A stretch of 64,000 nucleotides of DNA from Candidatus Epulonipiscium viviparus (GTDB lineage Bacteria > Bacillota > Clostridia > Lachnospirales > Cellulosilyticaceae). The translations under genes were made by a program, and so were the position numbers. The DNA lies in NCBI RefSeq assembly GCF_030708075.1, contig NZ_CP117982.1, forward strand, positions 3,216,672 to 3,280,671. The letters are read 5' to 3'. This document shows positions 47,601-62,600 of this stretch, one piece after another. Each line of letters opens with the position of its first letter. Positions within the stretch are counted from its first letter, which is position 1. The notes under the pieces are model-generated. The model made no database searches. It had not been told where the DNA came from and worked only from the letters and a program-made list of their open reading frames with translations.

Positions 47601-50600
47601 ATTGAATATCGCAAAAGGGCTAGTTGCTGCGTGTGCCGACGATCTTGCTTCACTTACACCGGCAAAATATATACTGAAGACAGATGATACAGCCATCGAA
47701 GTTCCTCAAGGAGTCCAGTTTGTATCGATGGGCGCATTCAATGCTTTGGAGACTGCTCTACTTACCGCAGACGGTATAGTTGGTACATCATCCGCATTAG
47801 CAGAAGTCGAGGCCGGCGTCGCTCCATTGCAACTGGCGATCAATGATTTTCAGTCTCGCATAGCTGTCGGAATTAAAATCACTCCGATCGACACTGCTGC
47901 CCTAGAAACTGCGATAACAAACGCCGAAGATGCAAAATTTGGAATTGCCGTAAGCACCGCAAACAAAACAGCTATGGAAGACGGCGTTCAATTCGTTCAC
48001 CCAACAGCACTCGAGGCGCTTAATTTTGCATTAGCAAGGGCCATGGAAACTCTCATCGATGCGCTCACGGCTCCGCCATCGCAACAGGGCATTTTACCTG
48101 CCCTCGTTCAGCAACGAACCACAGATCTAGAAACCGCAACCACCACTTTCGCAGATGCGATACAAACTGGTTCACTGGCCGACATGAGTGAATTGCGAGA
48201 CAAAATCGATGATGCGAAGAGGGCACGACTATACAAAGATGGAGATCTAACGAATGGCAAAATACACGTGTTTGAAAAGGATCCGCTATTTACAGATGCC
48301 GACCCAACATCTGATGTTAGGGGAACTGATACAGTAGACGAGGGAGTTCATTATGTATCGCCAAGCATTGCCGAAAAACTCGACTTTGCTATTACGCAGG
48401 CAGAATCTATCGCGTATCCAGCGAGCGGCAGATCAGCAACGAGCAATCAGAGCGACGCATATGCAATAACTACCGAAAATGTCGATACAGCTGTCGATAC
48501 AGACGCTAGAGTTGCACAACTCAGAGACAAAATCACGACACTCGAAACGCCTATCCAATCCGCTGCTAAAGCCGTGGCGATCTCCGACACTCCAGCAACT
48601 GAGATTCTGGATAACGCTATCACTGAATTTAACGCCGCCGTCAAAACAGGAACTGCGACAAAAGCTGATGTAGACGCCGAACTTACTGAATCAAGAGGCG
48701 CAATTGCAAAGGACAATTTGGTATCCACAGATCGCGACCCTGCAACACTAGATAGTCGACTCGAAATTATCGATACTGCGGCATTCGAACATTTTAAAAG
48801 CTTTCTAGAACAGTTTGCTTCGTTTGACGATCAGCCAGATGATCCTTTCGATGTGGCACGCGCGCTTCGCGATATTCCTGTCGAACATGATAAATTCCGG
48901 CTCACAATTACAAATGGGCAAATCGATACTGAGCCTTTACGAAATCTTTTGGATGCCGTTAAAATTCCGTATGATGATATAGATTGGTCAACAGATCAGC
49001 TCGACACTAGCAAAATTATCAAGATTTTAACAGTCGATGATGCGCAAGATGTTGATGAGAACGTTAAATATATTTCGCAAGACAATGCCGATGACGCGAA
49101 GGTGGCTATCAAAGATGCTGAAGAGTTGCTTATAGATGTGGCCCTCGGCAAAGACCTTTCGGCTATCGTGGCAGTATCTACTAGCGGCGCCAACGTTGCG
49201 ACCACTATGGCAGCCACCGAGACGCATCGTGATTTGGCCGATGTCACTGTCAGATTACAAACTGCTCAAGATCTTTTATCAACCCCGCTGACAGGATCTG
49301 CCAAAGTCGGCGCAGATAGTGATACCGTTGCTGTAGATGGCGCCACTTTGAAAGCATTGGTAAATTTTGCAAAAGACGAATCTAAGGATGCATTGATTTT
49401 AGACCTACTAGCTGCGAATGTTCACATGGGTGTTAAATATTTTGTATCAGATGCGGAGTCCAAATTATTTAAAGAGGCTCTTGAGTCTGCAGAGAGTTTT
49501 AGTGACGACGCTGCCGATCCTGTTGATACAGCCAGAGAAATCGCAAATTTACGAGATGCTCTACAGATTATACAAACCGGAGCTATGAAAATCCCCGCGT
49601 ATAAAGAAAACTTGGTAGCGGACGTAAAGGAGGCGCAGGAACTTTTAGGGGCCATCAGTACTACGGCGAACGATTTGTATTGGGCCGAGTCAACCGCTAT
49701 CGATGCCTTCAAAGCGGAAATCGAACAGGCCGAGTTGGCGATCAACACCGCGGTCTCTAACGAGGAGATGGAAGCTGCGGTATTGGCTCTCGAAGACGCC
49801 ATCATTGCGATGACCCCACACATCCGATGGAACGCCGCGGGACATGGACTAACTATAGCAGATGTTCACTCGCTCGCTCACTACCATGTTGATGAGGCAA
49901 TTGAAGATTTTGAGGTAGAGACGACTGATGACGGGTCCGAGATATCGGTTCCTATTGGCACATCGGCATTTTCTTTCGTATTATTATCTGATGCTGCGGG
50001 AACAAAGACTACCGTTGTCCCTACTTCTGGCATATTGCCAATAGCAAATATTGGTAGCCGCAGCGCCCTCGACGAAGCATTGAGCAATGCCGCGAAAGAG
50101 ACTGTAACAATCAGTGTCGATACGGGAGGCATCGATATCAAACCAGTGGCCGTTCCTAGTGGTGCTGCTACTGCCAAGTCAGCATACAAAATTTCTATAC
50201 CTAGCGTGGAAGCATTGAGCGGGAAAAAGTCGTTCTCGATTATCATCAGCTATAAAGCCACCGACGATGGACCTGCGATAGCGAGAAAGTGGACGTTCAA
50301 AATTAAGGAGACGGAAGCTTCCGCAGATGCGGCGCAGGATAGACTCGACGATGCCGAAGCTGTTATTGCCAATGCGAAAGTAATTGGTTCTGACACTGGT
50401 GGCGCCGTAAAAGCGAGTGAGGTAGCAACAGGTATAAAATTTATTAGTCCAGCCGCTATGATAGAGTTGCGCAACGCAATGAAGGTGATAGAGCTCGGCG
50501 GGGATTCTAAAGCTGAGATCAAGCGATTGACCAAGGCCATAGATGCTGTAAAGTCGGGTAAAAAAGATGGCGGGACAACAATTAATACGGATTTGGAGGC

Positions 50601-53600
50601 AGCAATAGCCTATGCACATGAGCTACTTGACACTAGCGTTCCGTCTGCCAATTCGGGGAACGAAGACCTTGACGGTGAGGATGTTACAGGCAACTGGTTT
50701 GCGGCGGCAGACCGCGACGCTGCAGATGAAACGCGATTGGCTCTCTACGAAGCTATCGGTATTGCAAATCGCAAAATGTATTCTGGTAGCGGATCTTTGG
50801 GTACAGCAGATTTAGCAGATACAGCAGGAACTGATGGGAATCCAGAACCAAACGATGTAGCCGATGTAGTAGATGCTTTAGTGAATGCCACAGACGAATT
50901 TGTAGATTTGCTATTCGTCGACAACAAGCCGGTAGATTTGGAGGAGTTGGATGTAGCCGTGGACATTCTAACTTCAGCTGGAGATCCTATGCCAGGCGCT
51001 ACGTACAAAAATGACGATGATCCGGCGAAAGTCGATGTGCGAGATTTTATTACTATAGGCGTACCATCGGGGTTGGATAGCATGAAGTTACGGCTGACTC
51101 CGCAAACGGGAGTTATTACTATAGCCGATGGAACTGGCATGACTAATACAACATTAGTAAGCGCTACTCAGGTTGGTGATGCGACAATGATTGATGCGTC
51201 GTGGGATGCGAGCACTAAAAATCCATATTTTACCATCAAACTTAGTGCTAGCGCGAACCCGGCCGTCAATAACTATATGAGAGTCAACATTTCCAGTGCA
51301 GCTACGATCGGCTCGCTTAAGGAAGTGTTAGCTCACACCGAGGCGGCGCTTGCGGATATTATTATAATGGAGGATAGTACACCGGCAGATTATATAATAG
51401 TAGGCACCAACTTTATGACGGTCGAAGAATATATAAAGGCATCCCGAGCCATTGTCGATGCGAAAGAAATTATAGACGCTCATACAGATGATACAGATGA
51501 GCTTGATATTCCTGATGAAATAGATGTTTTGGAAGCATTAACTACTGCTGTAAACGAAATTCAAATAGGAACAGGAGTAGCGGCTGGGTTGGATGGCGAT
51601 CAGACTGCAGAAGTCACGGCTCTCAAAGATCTTATTGCAGAGGCGGAGGCGTTGGCGTATCACAGCACTGTAGCCAATAGTGAGGTTGTAGATCATGATG
51701 ATGAAGCGGAAGATTTGAATAAAGAAACTATCGTGGATAAGTATTGGGTATTGAAGAATCCGGGTACTGCAGCTGATCATTTCGAGGTAACTACCGTCAA
51801 AGACTTTTTGGAAGCCAGAGCAGAGGCGAACACCATCGCCTATGATGCAAATCCATTTAAAACGAAAACAACGGTAGAAGAGGCCAAGAACAAGTTAACT
51901 GGTGAGTATAACGACTACGTAGATGAATTATATTGGGAAGAGGATGATGATGAAGTTGACTACTCTATAGACTTGGGAGCTTTTGTTGCAGATGGTTCAA
52001 TCGCTGCAACTGCTTCAGTACCTGATAATATAGTTACAATAACGGATGCGTTCGGCGCTACTATATCAGATGCTACTGCGACATGGGGAACTGACGACGG
52101 AAAAATTACTATTACAGTACCAGCGGGCACAACGAAGTTTAATGCTAAATTCACAGCGATGGACACGCAAACTCCTACACCTGAGGAGGCACTAGGAATA
52201 TATGTAGGGTATCAGATCGGTGATGACGGTAAAGAAGATATGGCGCTAAGTGCGATCGATGTTCCTATCGTTATAAGCGATTTGGTGAACAATGAATTCT
52301 CCGTAACAGTTTATCACGATTTCAATGGAGCTATCGAAAAAGCATCACGCTCCGTTCCTAACAAACCGACCATCTCCAAAACTTACACTGTCGAGGTTAA
52401 AGAAAAAGAGGCCGATTTAAAAGTTGAAGATTTAGAAGATCGACTAGAGTATGTGAGAGAAATTATTAAGAAACCTAAACCTACATTTGTAATTCTTAGC
52501 GATGGAGTAGTCGCGGAAGACGTGCATAACGACCGCCAATTTATCTCCGTTACTGGCTGGATGGAGCTCGAGGCCGCCATTAATCAGGCTGTAAAAACAC
52601 TGTCGTCTTCTCCTACAGATCCAGCTGATATAAAGAGCGCGATCCAAGCACTATCTGCAGCTATCGAGAAAGTTGCTGCCGGCGAAATGGTAAAACCTTC
52701 CACTACTATTACCGATGCAAAGTATCTCGAACCTATAGAGAATGCATTAATTTTGGCAGAAGCAACTCGCAAAGATGACGAGGAAGCTAAAATAGGAACC
52801 GCAACTGGGGACGCAGATTACTATTGGGCAACCGAGGCGGCACAGCAAGCTTTCCATGAAGCCATCGCGGTCGCGAACACTGTTATTTATACAGCCGAAA
52901 ACAACCCTTCCAATGTGGAGATCGAGGCCGCTATTACTAATTTAGCCGATGCTCAAGCGACGTTCGTAAAAGCGCTCCATTGGGATGAAGGTACTCCGCC
53001 GACAGCTATGGACGAAGCCAGCTTACCATTTAATGAAATCAAAAATGACCCGACTGATAGCATCAAGGACTTTTCGGCGGCGGATACTAATAACGACATC
53101 AAAACTTTTGACTATGAGATTATAGGTACGACGAACAGCTTTGGTCCTGCAGATCTTGCAAATCCTGAAAATTCGTATGCATTGATAAGCGAAACAGTTC
53201 ACAGAATTACGGTGCCTCTGGGTACTAAAAAGTTCAAAATTAATTTAAAGATGAATTTTACTCCAGACACCACTCCTGCCCCCGATATGAATGTTAGATT
53301 ATCAGACAATAACAATAATCCTGCGGGTGAGAATTATTACGCAGAGTATAATCTTACAAGTATAAGCGGTGCCCCAATTACTCCTTCAGCTACTATCACT
53401 GATGATCCAACATATTCGATTACCGTAGGAATGCCTGCGAGCGGCAATCCTGACGAGCGAAATGGTAAATTTAAGATGTGGGTATCACATGATTTAGCAC
53501 CTGTACCAGTTTTGGATGCTGATACTGGCGATGTGGATCCTACCAAAATAGAAGAAGCGATGATATTCGAAATTATTGTTGACGACACCGTATCGCTGGA

Positions 53601-56600
53601 GGATGTGCAAAAGCTTATAGAGGAAATCGAAGCCTTGATGTGGAATAAAAGCACCTCACCTGCCGAAAACATATTGGTCGTGTTACCAAATACGTATACC
53701 GGGTCTGAGAAAAAGCCGATAGAGGCGGCAAATTATAGTTCTGCTTATAATTATATCCAAGCATGGGATAAGATTACGTTGACCAACACCCTGCGAGAAG
53801 CGAAAGCGTTGGATAATACTTCCAGTATGGGAGATATTAAGGAGTCGGTAGAGAAATTGACAGCAGCATTAGCCACCATTGTCGCCGGAACTAATGCCGC
53901 AGATATTTCAACGGATACCGAAACAACAGATATCATTAGCAAGGTTGATGACGCGCAGGCGATAATCGATCAAATTATTGAGGTTAGAGCTGAGATTGAT
54001 GGGAAAAATGTTGGGCGAGAAGTATATTGGTATGTACGCGACGATACAGTGGCGCCTAATGATCTTAGAGCCGATGGAAATAGAACCAGCACACCCAGCG
54101 ACGCTCCTTTAGTCAGGGAAGATGGAATTGACGATTCACTACAATTACTGTACATGGCGATGGGTGCCCTCAATAATATAATTTACTCAACGGATACCCT
54201 GATATCGTCAACGGATACCGTTAAAACTAATTTCGAAGGAGCACTAGATGCCTTCTATGAAATATTATTCTGGAATAGTAACAAAGGAAATGTCACCTCG
54301 CTCGATATTGTTGAAACACCTGATAACATCAAATTTACAGATAAGCTAGGCAGAAAGATTCCTGACATTAGCTGGGAAAGACTGCAAGACCGTTACAGTG
54401 CTATAGAGGAAAGTACGATCACTGTACCACAGGGAACATCCAATTTCTATGTAACTCTTACACCGAAAGAAGAGGTTTCGTTTGATCCTAGCACAAAGGA
54501 CGACTTTAAATTTGATACTACGGACATGACTGACCCTACTACGAATATTTTGAAAAATGGAGATGCATATACAATACCTATCGGCTCCAACACTGATTTT
54601 GATGGCGACGATTATTTTAAAATCATCATGACGCATGACTTCGATAATGACGCTGGAGAATTCTCTAAAATGGAAGATCAATTGCAGTTTGATATCAAAC
54701 TCGATGCTAGCACTGATTCAGATGAGTTAAAAGCCGATTTAACTGCTAGGATTAACTATGTGGAAAAAATTGTCACGAAAAGCAAGGATGGTTTAACAGA
54801 TGTCGAGGCAGTAGCGCCTGCAACGGGTTCAGTAGATGTTGCTCCAACTAGTGTTCCAGATGGGATTCTATACGTAACAGCCGGGGCTCAATATAATTTA
54901 GACGTACAATTGCAAAAGGCAAAGCATTTGAATTCATCATCGGCCACTGTCCCTGTCGATGAAACTCATATCGAAGCTTTCACCAATGCCATAGAAGAAT
55001 ACGTGGCAGCGACGAAAGAAGGGACCGGAATCGCAGCATCAACCGACCAAGGCTTAATAGATTTAATTGAGAAATGTGAAAAATTACGAGATTCCATCGC
55101 GGCGGTGGATGCAACACCACCTGTAACCACTATTACAGAGGATACATCTGGAAAAGTTGTGGGTACTCGTTACTATGTGGAAACTGCTCAAAAGAGAGAA
55201 TTTAATACAGCAATAGCGCAAGCAAATGCCGTGGTGCAAGCAGGAGGAGATGTTGCCACCGCTAAAACGGAACTAGAATTAGCCAGACGAAAAATAATCG
55301 ATGAAATTGCTTGGGTTAAAACTTCGGCGACACCAGGGTCAGGGCCATTCACACTAGATATGATAGCGATAACAGCTGATGCCACTGGTACAGCAGCTGA
55401 TAACTTCAAAAATGCGGCGGAATACGAGATCACCGATATTAAAGAACCAGTAGTAGATCATGATGATACTGATACTTCTACTCCAGCTAATTACACACCT
55501 ACTATGACCATAACAGTACCCGTGGGGACCACCACATTCTTCGCTAAGTTTGAGGCCAAAGATCTCACTGCTTCAGGCATTGAGATAAAGTTGGTAGATA
55601 ATGGAAGCGGCGATATTGCACCAGTGCCCCCTTATGGATCGACCGCTAATGGAGAAGTTACTGGTTCGAATGGTGAAGTAAAGGCCAAGATAAGTCTCGA
55701 TCAATCTTCATCTTCTAACCCTGCCGAATTTGAAATAGTACTGACGCACCCTAATCCTTCTTCTGGTCGTCCTGCGATAGAGAAACGCATCGCGGTTACA
55801 GTTGAGACGGAAACTTACCCCGCCGCTGACCTCGATGCTAGATTCAATGATAGATTAGAATATATACGGGCCATGCTGACAGGTGAAGATAGCAAAGGAT
55901 TCTACGTATTAAATAATGATGAGAATGCGACAGATGTAAGCAAGGATATTCGATATATAGGTGTGAGTGACTGGATGGAGTTGGAGGATCTATTGAATAA
56001 CTACATTACTCCACCACCAGCTACTGGAACTGTGGCCGAGCTAGAGGATCTCACCAGGTTATCTGAGGCCATTAAGGTTGGTAAATCCAATGTATCTCCA
56101 AGTACTGGACCAGCCCTTGATGCAGCTTTAAATCGAACAATTTTACTAGCACAGGCGGTACGTAAAGATCCATCCGACGTTACTACAGCGGTAACATCAG
56201 AATACTGGGATGATGATGATGGAGCTAAACTTATTGCTCTAAACGAAGCGATCGCGGCGGCTAATACAAAAAGATATACTGGCAACTCGCTTAATATTGG
56301 TGATACTGTTATGAAGACTCTCGCTTCGGCGGAAGCTGATATGATCGAACAGATTCGCTGGGGAGCACCTACTTCTTCTTATCATCTAGGAGTAGAACAG
56401 GATATCACATTCCATACAGAAAACTCTATTAAAGACAAACTAGGTGCAGAGATGGATGATGTAATCAAGATAGACGCAGCAAATCCAGCAATAACCACTT
56501 CATATGATCCCACCAGTGGTGATTTAAATTATACAGTTGCGTACGATGTCACTATTCCTTATAAGGCGACTCCAGGTTATTCATTTGACATCGGCATTAA

Positions 56601-59600
56601 CCCGGCCAACTTCAATGATAGTGCGACCATCACCCCTGGACCAATAACAGGAACAGGAACAGGAACAGCGATAGAAATTTCTGAGGCGACGAACGTAGTT
56701 AACCCTGATCCTAGTGCATCAGGTGGTAATCTAGTATTCGAAACATTATCAGGTACATCAGGTACATCTAAAGTTACACATAAAATTCCAGTAACTGTAA
56801 CGGCAGATACTGCCAATTTAACGCTAAAATTTTCCAAAGATACCAATGATTTCACTCCACCCTACGGAACAACTGATGCCAACCCAGCGGCCATCACCAA
56901 AAAGATCGTCTATAACTTTAAAGAGGCGAAGATTTCTAGCGTAGATTCTGGCGCATTAGCAACTTTGATTGACCATGCGAAAACTTTAATGGAGAAGGAT
57001 GATGTCTCGAAGGAGAATAAACTTATCACCATATCGAGCGCCGCCGACACAAAGGATATGGATAAAGATTATAATTACGTAACAGTATATGAGCGAATGG
57101 ACTTAGCCAAAGCATTAGCGGAGGCTGAACAGGAACAAACTATATCAGGCGATTTCGTAGTACCGGGAATAACAGAAGCAACCGCGAAAAGAGCAACCCA
57201 AGCATATTCGGATGACATACTCCCTATAGCGACTAATGTGCCGGATGCGTATAAAAATCTTATCAGTGCAATCAAGCCTATCACCTCCGGATCCCATGCT
57301 ACTGCGAAGGTACCAGATACTGGTGACGAACTAGATTTAGCAAAAGAGGTTCAAACCCTGCTGGATAGCATAGTAATTAGCCCTAATAGTACGGGAGGAA
57401 CGACTTCCGCTGGAGCCGTTATAGGCGATAATCAATACTGGGTTGTATATTCTGATGATGGCGAGACTGAAGCCGGGAAGAATATAGGCACTGGTCTTGA
57501 TGACAACGACCATGATGATACTATCGAACATTTGTATGACGCTTTAGCGGAAGTGAATGAAGTTTTATATGCTGATGGCACAGCTTCTGTAGATACAGAT
57601 GACATAACAGCCCTAACAGAGGCAAAGAAATTAGTGATGGGCGAAATTTATTGGAAACACGGTGGTAAGAAAACTACGCTAGATGTAGCGAATAAAGATG
57701 CAGAAGGGACTGGTCCAGATTACGCCGCCACAAATCCTCATGTAGTATTTCATAGTCCAGCTGTTACAAGTAACGGGTTGGATGCAGCTGATCGTGAATT
57801 AAAGAACTTCAAATGGGGGCGTGCACAGTTAACGCTCGCCGACACCACTACAACTCCCGCATCATCAGATTCTGATTTTGATACTTCAACGATCATTATA
57901 CCAGCAGGGACCACGAAATTTGATATGACACTTGAGCTTATGCCTGATGTAAAGTTAACAAAGATCGAAGTATCTACTGGTTCCCCAACTCTGACTACTA
58001 CACCTACTATTACACCTACGATTCCAGCGACAGGCGAGGTAACTATATCTATAGGAAATGCTGGTACAGAGATAACCGATGAAAGCGAATTCACCGTAAC
58101 GCTTGAACCAGCTACGGGCGCTTCAAATCCAAATATTACCAATACGCTTACATTTACGATCAAAACTGATGATACCCCGGAGATGGGCGACAACATGAAA
58201 GCGCTAGCTAATGACTGGATAAATAAATCTTTCTATTTTACCGACCCTACACCTACCCCTAACACTGTTAAGGATGATGTGTATTATGCAACGGTAACTG
58301 ATCTAGATAACCTAAAGAAGGCGGTGAAGAATTATCCAACGGCAGTTCCACCGACTGCAACAGCTACAACTGTATCAGCATTGACGCAGGCTATCGAGGC
58401 TTATGTCGCAGCAGTGAAGAAAGGCACTAAAACTGTTGGCGTTATAACTCCTAACGACGAGCCCATTGTTATACAAACTGTTGAACTATTGAAAGAGATC
58501 GAAAAGGGAACGTACTCTTCTTCTAGTTTGATTGAAGCAGATGTAACAGCTTTGAAAGCCGAATTGGCCGTGGTTAATCAAGCATATTATACTGGGAACA
58601 AACCAGACTATACAGCACTGGAAAAAGCATACAACGATGTGGCCGCTGAGATTGGTATTACAATAACAGGTATTACATCTATAACTTCGGCATTAACAGA
58701 TTCTACGGCTACGGCTGCGCCTCCAACTACGGCTACGCCTATAGGATTGGGAACTGATATGTTTACGCATACAGACGACAAGGTTGTAACAGGTACAAAC
58801 CACGAGCTCACCATCACCCTACCGGAAGCATTTCGGAACGCCTCGGCTATATATCCGCTTAAAGTAGTTCTCACAACTGATGCGGATGTGACTATTGGCG
58901 GCACCGGCGTCACTGCTAAAACTATAGCGTTCACTCAAGATAACGCACAAGAGGGCGTTGACGTTACACTATCAGAGACGGGTACGGGTTCACCTCCTAC
59001 GCCTACGGTCACACGTAATGTAAAGGTGAAGATAGCCTATGGTGATCCTGTAACAGGTACAGGTGATCCCACTCTCACCGCCTACACTACTGCAGTCGAG
59101 ACATATGTAAATAAAGTGTTAGGGCTTGCTGCAGGCACAACTCTAGGAGACTCTCTCGCAGGTATGACTATGACAAACATAAAAGTGATAGACGGAGAGA
59201 CGGAGGACAAAGTTTATAAAGGAACAAATTTTGTGAACAGATCGGAAGACACAATAATTAGAAATGCATATGATGCGGCTGATAAAACAGCTGGCACTGC
59301 TGATGAAACAAAATTAAATGCACTACTAGCAGCGCTGGCTCCGATTAAAGTTGGAAAGGGTTCTTCGTCAATCATAGTTGATGATGCCGCAACAGACGCG
59401 ATCGATTACGGCGAAAAAATGCTAGCGATAGCGGCCGATGATGCTTATGAGATAACTTCTTCATCGGCATCAGCTATCGATGATCTGCGCAAAACCATAG
59501 TGACAGAGAACACAAAAATATATACCGGTACCGCCGTCGCGACCAATGTACAAAAAGCCATCAATGAAGCTCTCGTGAAATTCAGCAAAAATGTTAGATG

Positions 59601-62600
59601 GGACGGCTCAGCTACAGGTACTGGTGGAAGCGGTAGTGCAAGCGATGGTGCAAAAGAAGCAGGATTATCAGCAGAAATTTATAACCCTGGCGGAGTAGCA
59701 GCAATAGCTGAATCAACGACGGTGGCACCGGTAGCCGAAATGACGGCAACAGACGGCGGAGCCCTCGCTATAGCAACGGGGGTTGGAACGGTACCAATTG
59801 TCAATAGTCAGGGGGCCACAATATTTAATGCACCTGTCAAGCTAACCAAAAGTTACGATGGTTCTGATGCTACCACTGATGCAAAATACACGGGCAATGC
59901 ATTCGCGATCACACTCCCTAATTTTTTTGAAGCTAGTACTAGTACAGAAATATATTTACAATTTGCGGTAGACAAGAGTGTTACCGTTAAGCATGGCACA
60001 ATTGACACTAGTATAAATGTGACCGATTCTTTAACTACGACTCCAGATACAGCTACAGATACGTATTACGAAGCCGAGATAACTAAACCTACTAGCGCTA
60101 GCGAGAAAACAGTTTTCATTAAACAATCTCACCCTACGACTTCATCGACTTCGGCAGATCCTGAGATAGCGCTTACCACCAAGTATACAGCTACAGTAGA
60201 TACCGCGAATAATGAAGCATTTCTGGAGATAGCAAGGAAAGTTTTACCAATATCGGCATCGTCATCGGCAGAGCTAGCCAATACATTTTTAACAGTGACG
60301 GATACTGCGGCCGCGACTCTCTCTGATGCGTTAGCCGAAATAACTGATGATTCGAGCGCTAGTGCAACTGAGCTAGCCGCTGTCCTAGACGCTATGGACA
60401 CTGTTGAAACTGGAACGGGAACTGGAACTGGATCGACGACTCCAGCTTTATTACCGCAAGTAAACAAAGCATTGGAGATTGCGCATAAGCATGGGAAAGA
60501 CTCTTCATCTGGAGCAAAGTATTGGGTAGATTCAGGTGTGAAGAAGACGTTTATGGAGGCTATTGCGACGGCGGTAGAATCGACATCGGCATCGGCAGAT
60601 GTGACAGCTCTAACTACTGCGCAGAATACATTTTTAGGCCAATCTAAATTAAAGGGTGGCAGTGAACTCGCATTTGGAATTACAGCGGTTGACAATTTGA
60701 AGGCTGTTTTAAATACTGCTGCCGGCGGGCACACTCTAACAACTTCACTAAGTTCTTCTACAACCACCGACGGAAAGCCTACAATTATTTTTCCATCTGG
60801 AGCTGACTCGCTAAGTTTTGACATTAATGTAGAACCTGGCGGAGTTATTGAATTACAAAATTCTACTGGATCAGCTGGGTCAGCCACTTTAAGCGATAGC
60901 ACGATCACAATTACTAACCCAGTAGCAGGTAGTGAGTTTGAATTAACGATATCCCGTGATGGAATTTCTCGTACGGATATACCTATTACTTTGAAAGAAG
61001 CCACTGGCACACGCTCCATCTATATCCCCGACGTGGCCCTAGCCGACGCCCTCGCAGTGGCGGGAGTGGATGTGGACGAGGAAGGCAACGCATCCGAAAG
61101 CGACATGCTAACGTTGACTTCGTTAGATGCCGATGGATACGGAATCGTGGATTTAACGGGGCTCGAGAGTGCGAAAAACCTGACATACCTCAACTTAAGC
61201 AATAATCAACTAAAGGACGTAGATGGAGCGCGAGTAACAACACCGACATTGGGCCGCAACATCAATGCGCTTGCGAAGTTACCGAAATTGGAGACATTGC
61301 TATTGGCGAATAACCCATTGATCACGGACATAAGCCCGATAGCGGGGATCTCAAACGCGCTCAAAGTTTTGGACCTAACCGGAACTACAAATATCAGCGA
61401 CGGAATTGCAACGATTGGAAAATTCAGTAATTTGACAACACTGGCGGTCGATGCGCAAATGTTCGTAAACGAGATGGACGACATGATCGAAGCGATAGCC
61501 GCTGCGACAACGAAGTCGCCAGAGATAAAAGTAATAATAACCAGCGATACCATGTCGAAGGAGGAAAAGGAAACGCTAGGCGAACAGATAACCAAAACCC
61601 TCGACGATGCGATGGCAGACCTGGGAGTTGCGACACCGGAGATCGTAATACCGACAGACGAGAGCGACGACGAAAACGGCGACGAAAACAATAATGAAAC
61701 CAGCGATGGCGACGCAGTTGAAATGAACGGAGTAATAGAATATTTAGGTGAGCCGAAATACGAATTTACCGAAGTGAACATGAACCAACTTAGATACGAT
61801 TTCGAAAGAATGTTGGTAAGCGCGCCACCGGCGGAAAGCAAGGACGTAAATATCGAAGTGGCGATCGTCAAAGATGCCAAAGACGAGGCAAAACTAGATA
61901 TAGCCAAGAGCGACGAAAATGCGTACGCGGTCACCAAAGTCAACGCGATAACCAGCGTTAGCAAATTTACCAACAGAGAAACCATCGACTGGAGCGCTCC
62001 ACACGTCCTAGATATCTACACGGCCCAGGGCGAATATATAGAAAGCGCCGAAATCGCCACGCTACCACGCAATGAAGAAGGGCATAAAACGGAAGAATTT
62101 GGTAATCATGGCGTAATGGAGTTATATAGCAGGGATCTGAGAGAATCGTTCTACAAGGAGATCGAAATTTCGGTAGCTCCAGACACAACGGCGCCGGTGG
62201 TCGAATTCGTGGGAATGCCGAAACTGACATTTGATTCTGAAAGCGCCGACTCGGTAGCAATAGGCCATTACGTGCGCGACAACCTAAAAATCTCCGACAA
62301 CACAGACTTTATAGACGACACCAATATCACGCTCTACTTAAGCACGGCTCCGGTGACGAACGACAATTCCATCAACGGCGTATATAAATTGAACGCCAAC
62401 GTAATGGACGCAGCGGGCAACGTGACGAGAATCGAAACAGTAGAAATCGAGATAACAGACGACCCGAGCGAGGTCAGCATTCTACCAGCGGACGACTACG
62501 CCTGGACGACGTTAATCGAGACAGCAATCTGCGGAGACGCGCCACTCAACGGAAATGGAGATGCGCCACTCAACGAAAACGAGAACAAAACGCAAGCAAC

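Noticed and set aside
49830-61010. Beta-sandwich segments as carbohydrate-binding or cadherin domains
   Set aside because: The VPxGTxxF pattern is consistent between copies but does not match the CBM or cadherin signatures I know, so no function is assigned.
60129-61019. 296-codon minus-strand frame inside the third giant gene
   Set aside because: It is antisense to clear beta and helical modules, has no ribosome binding site and no recognisable domain.
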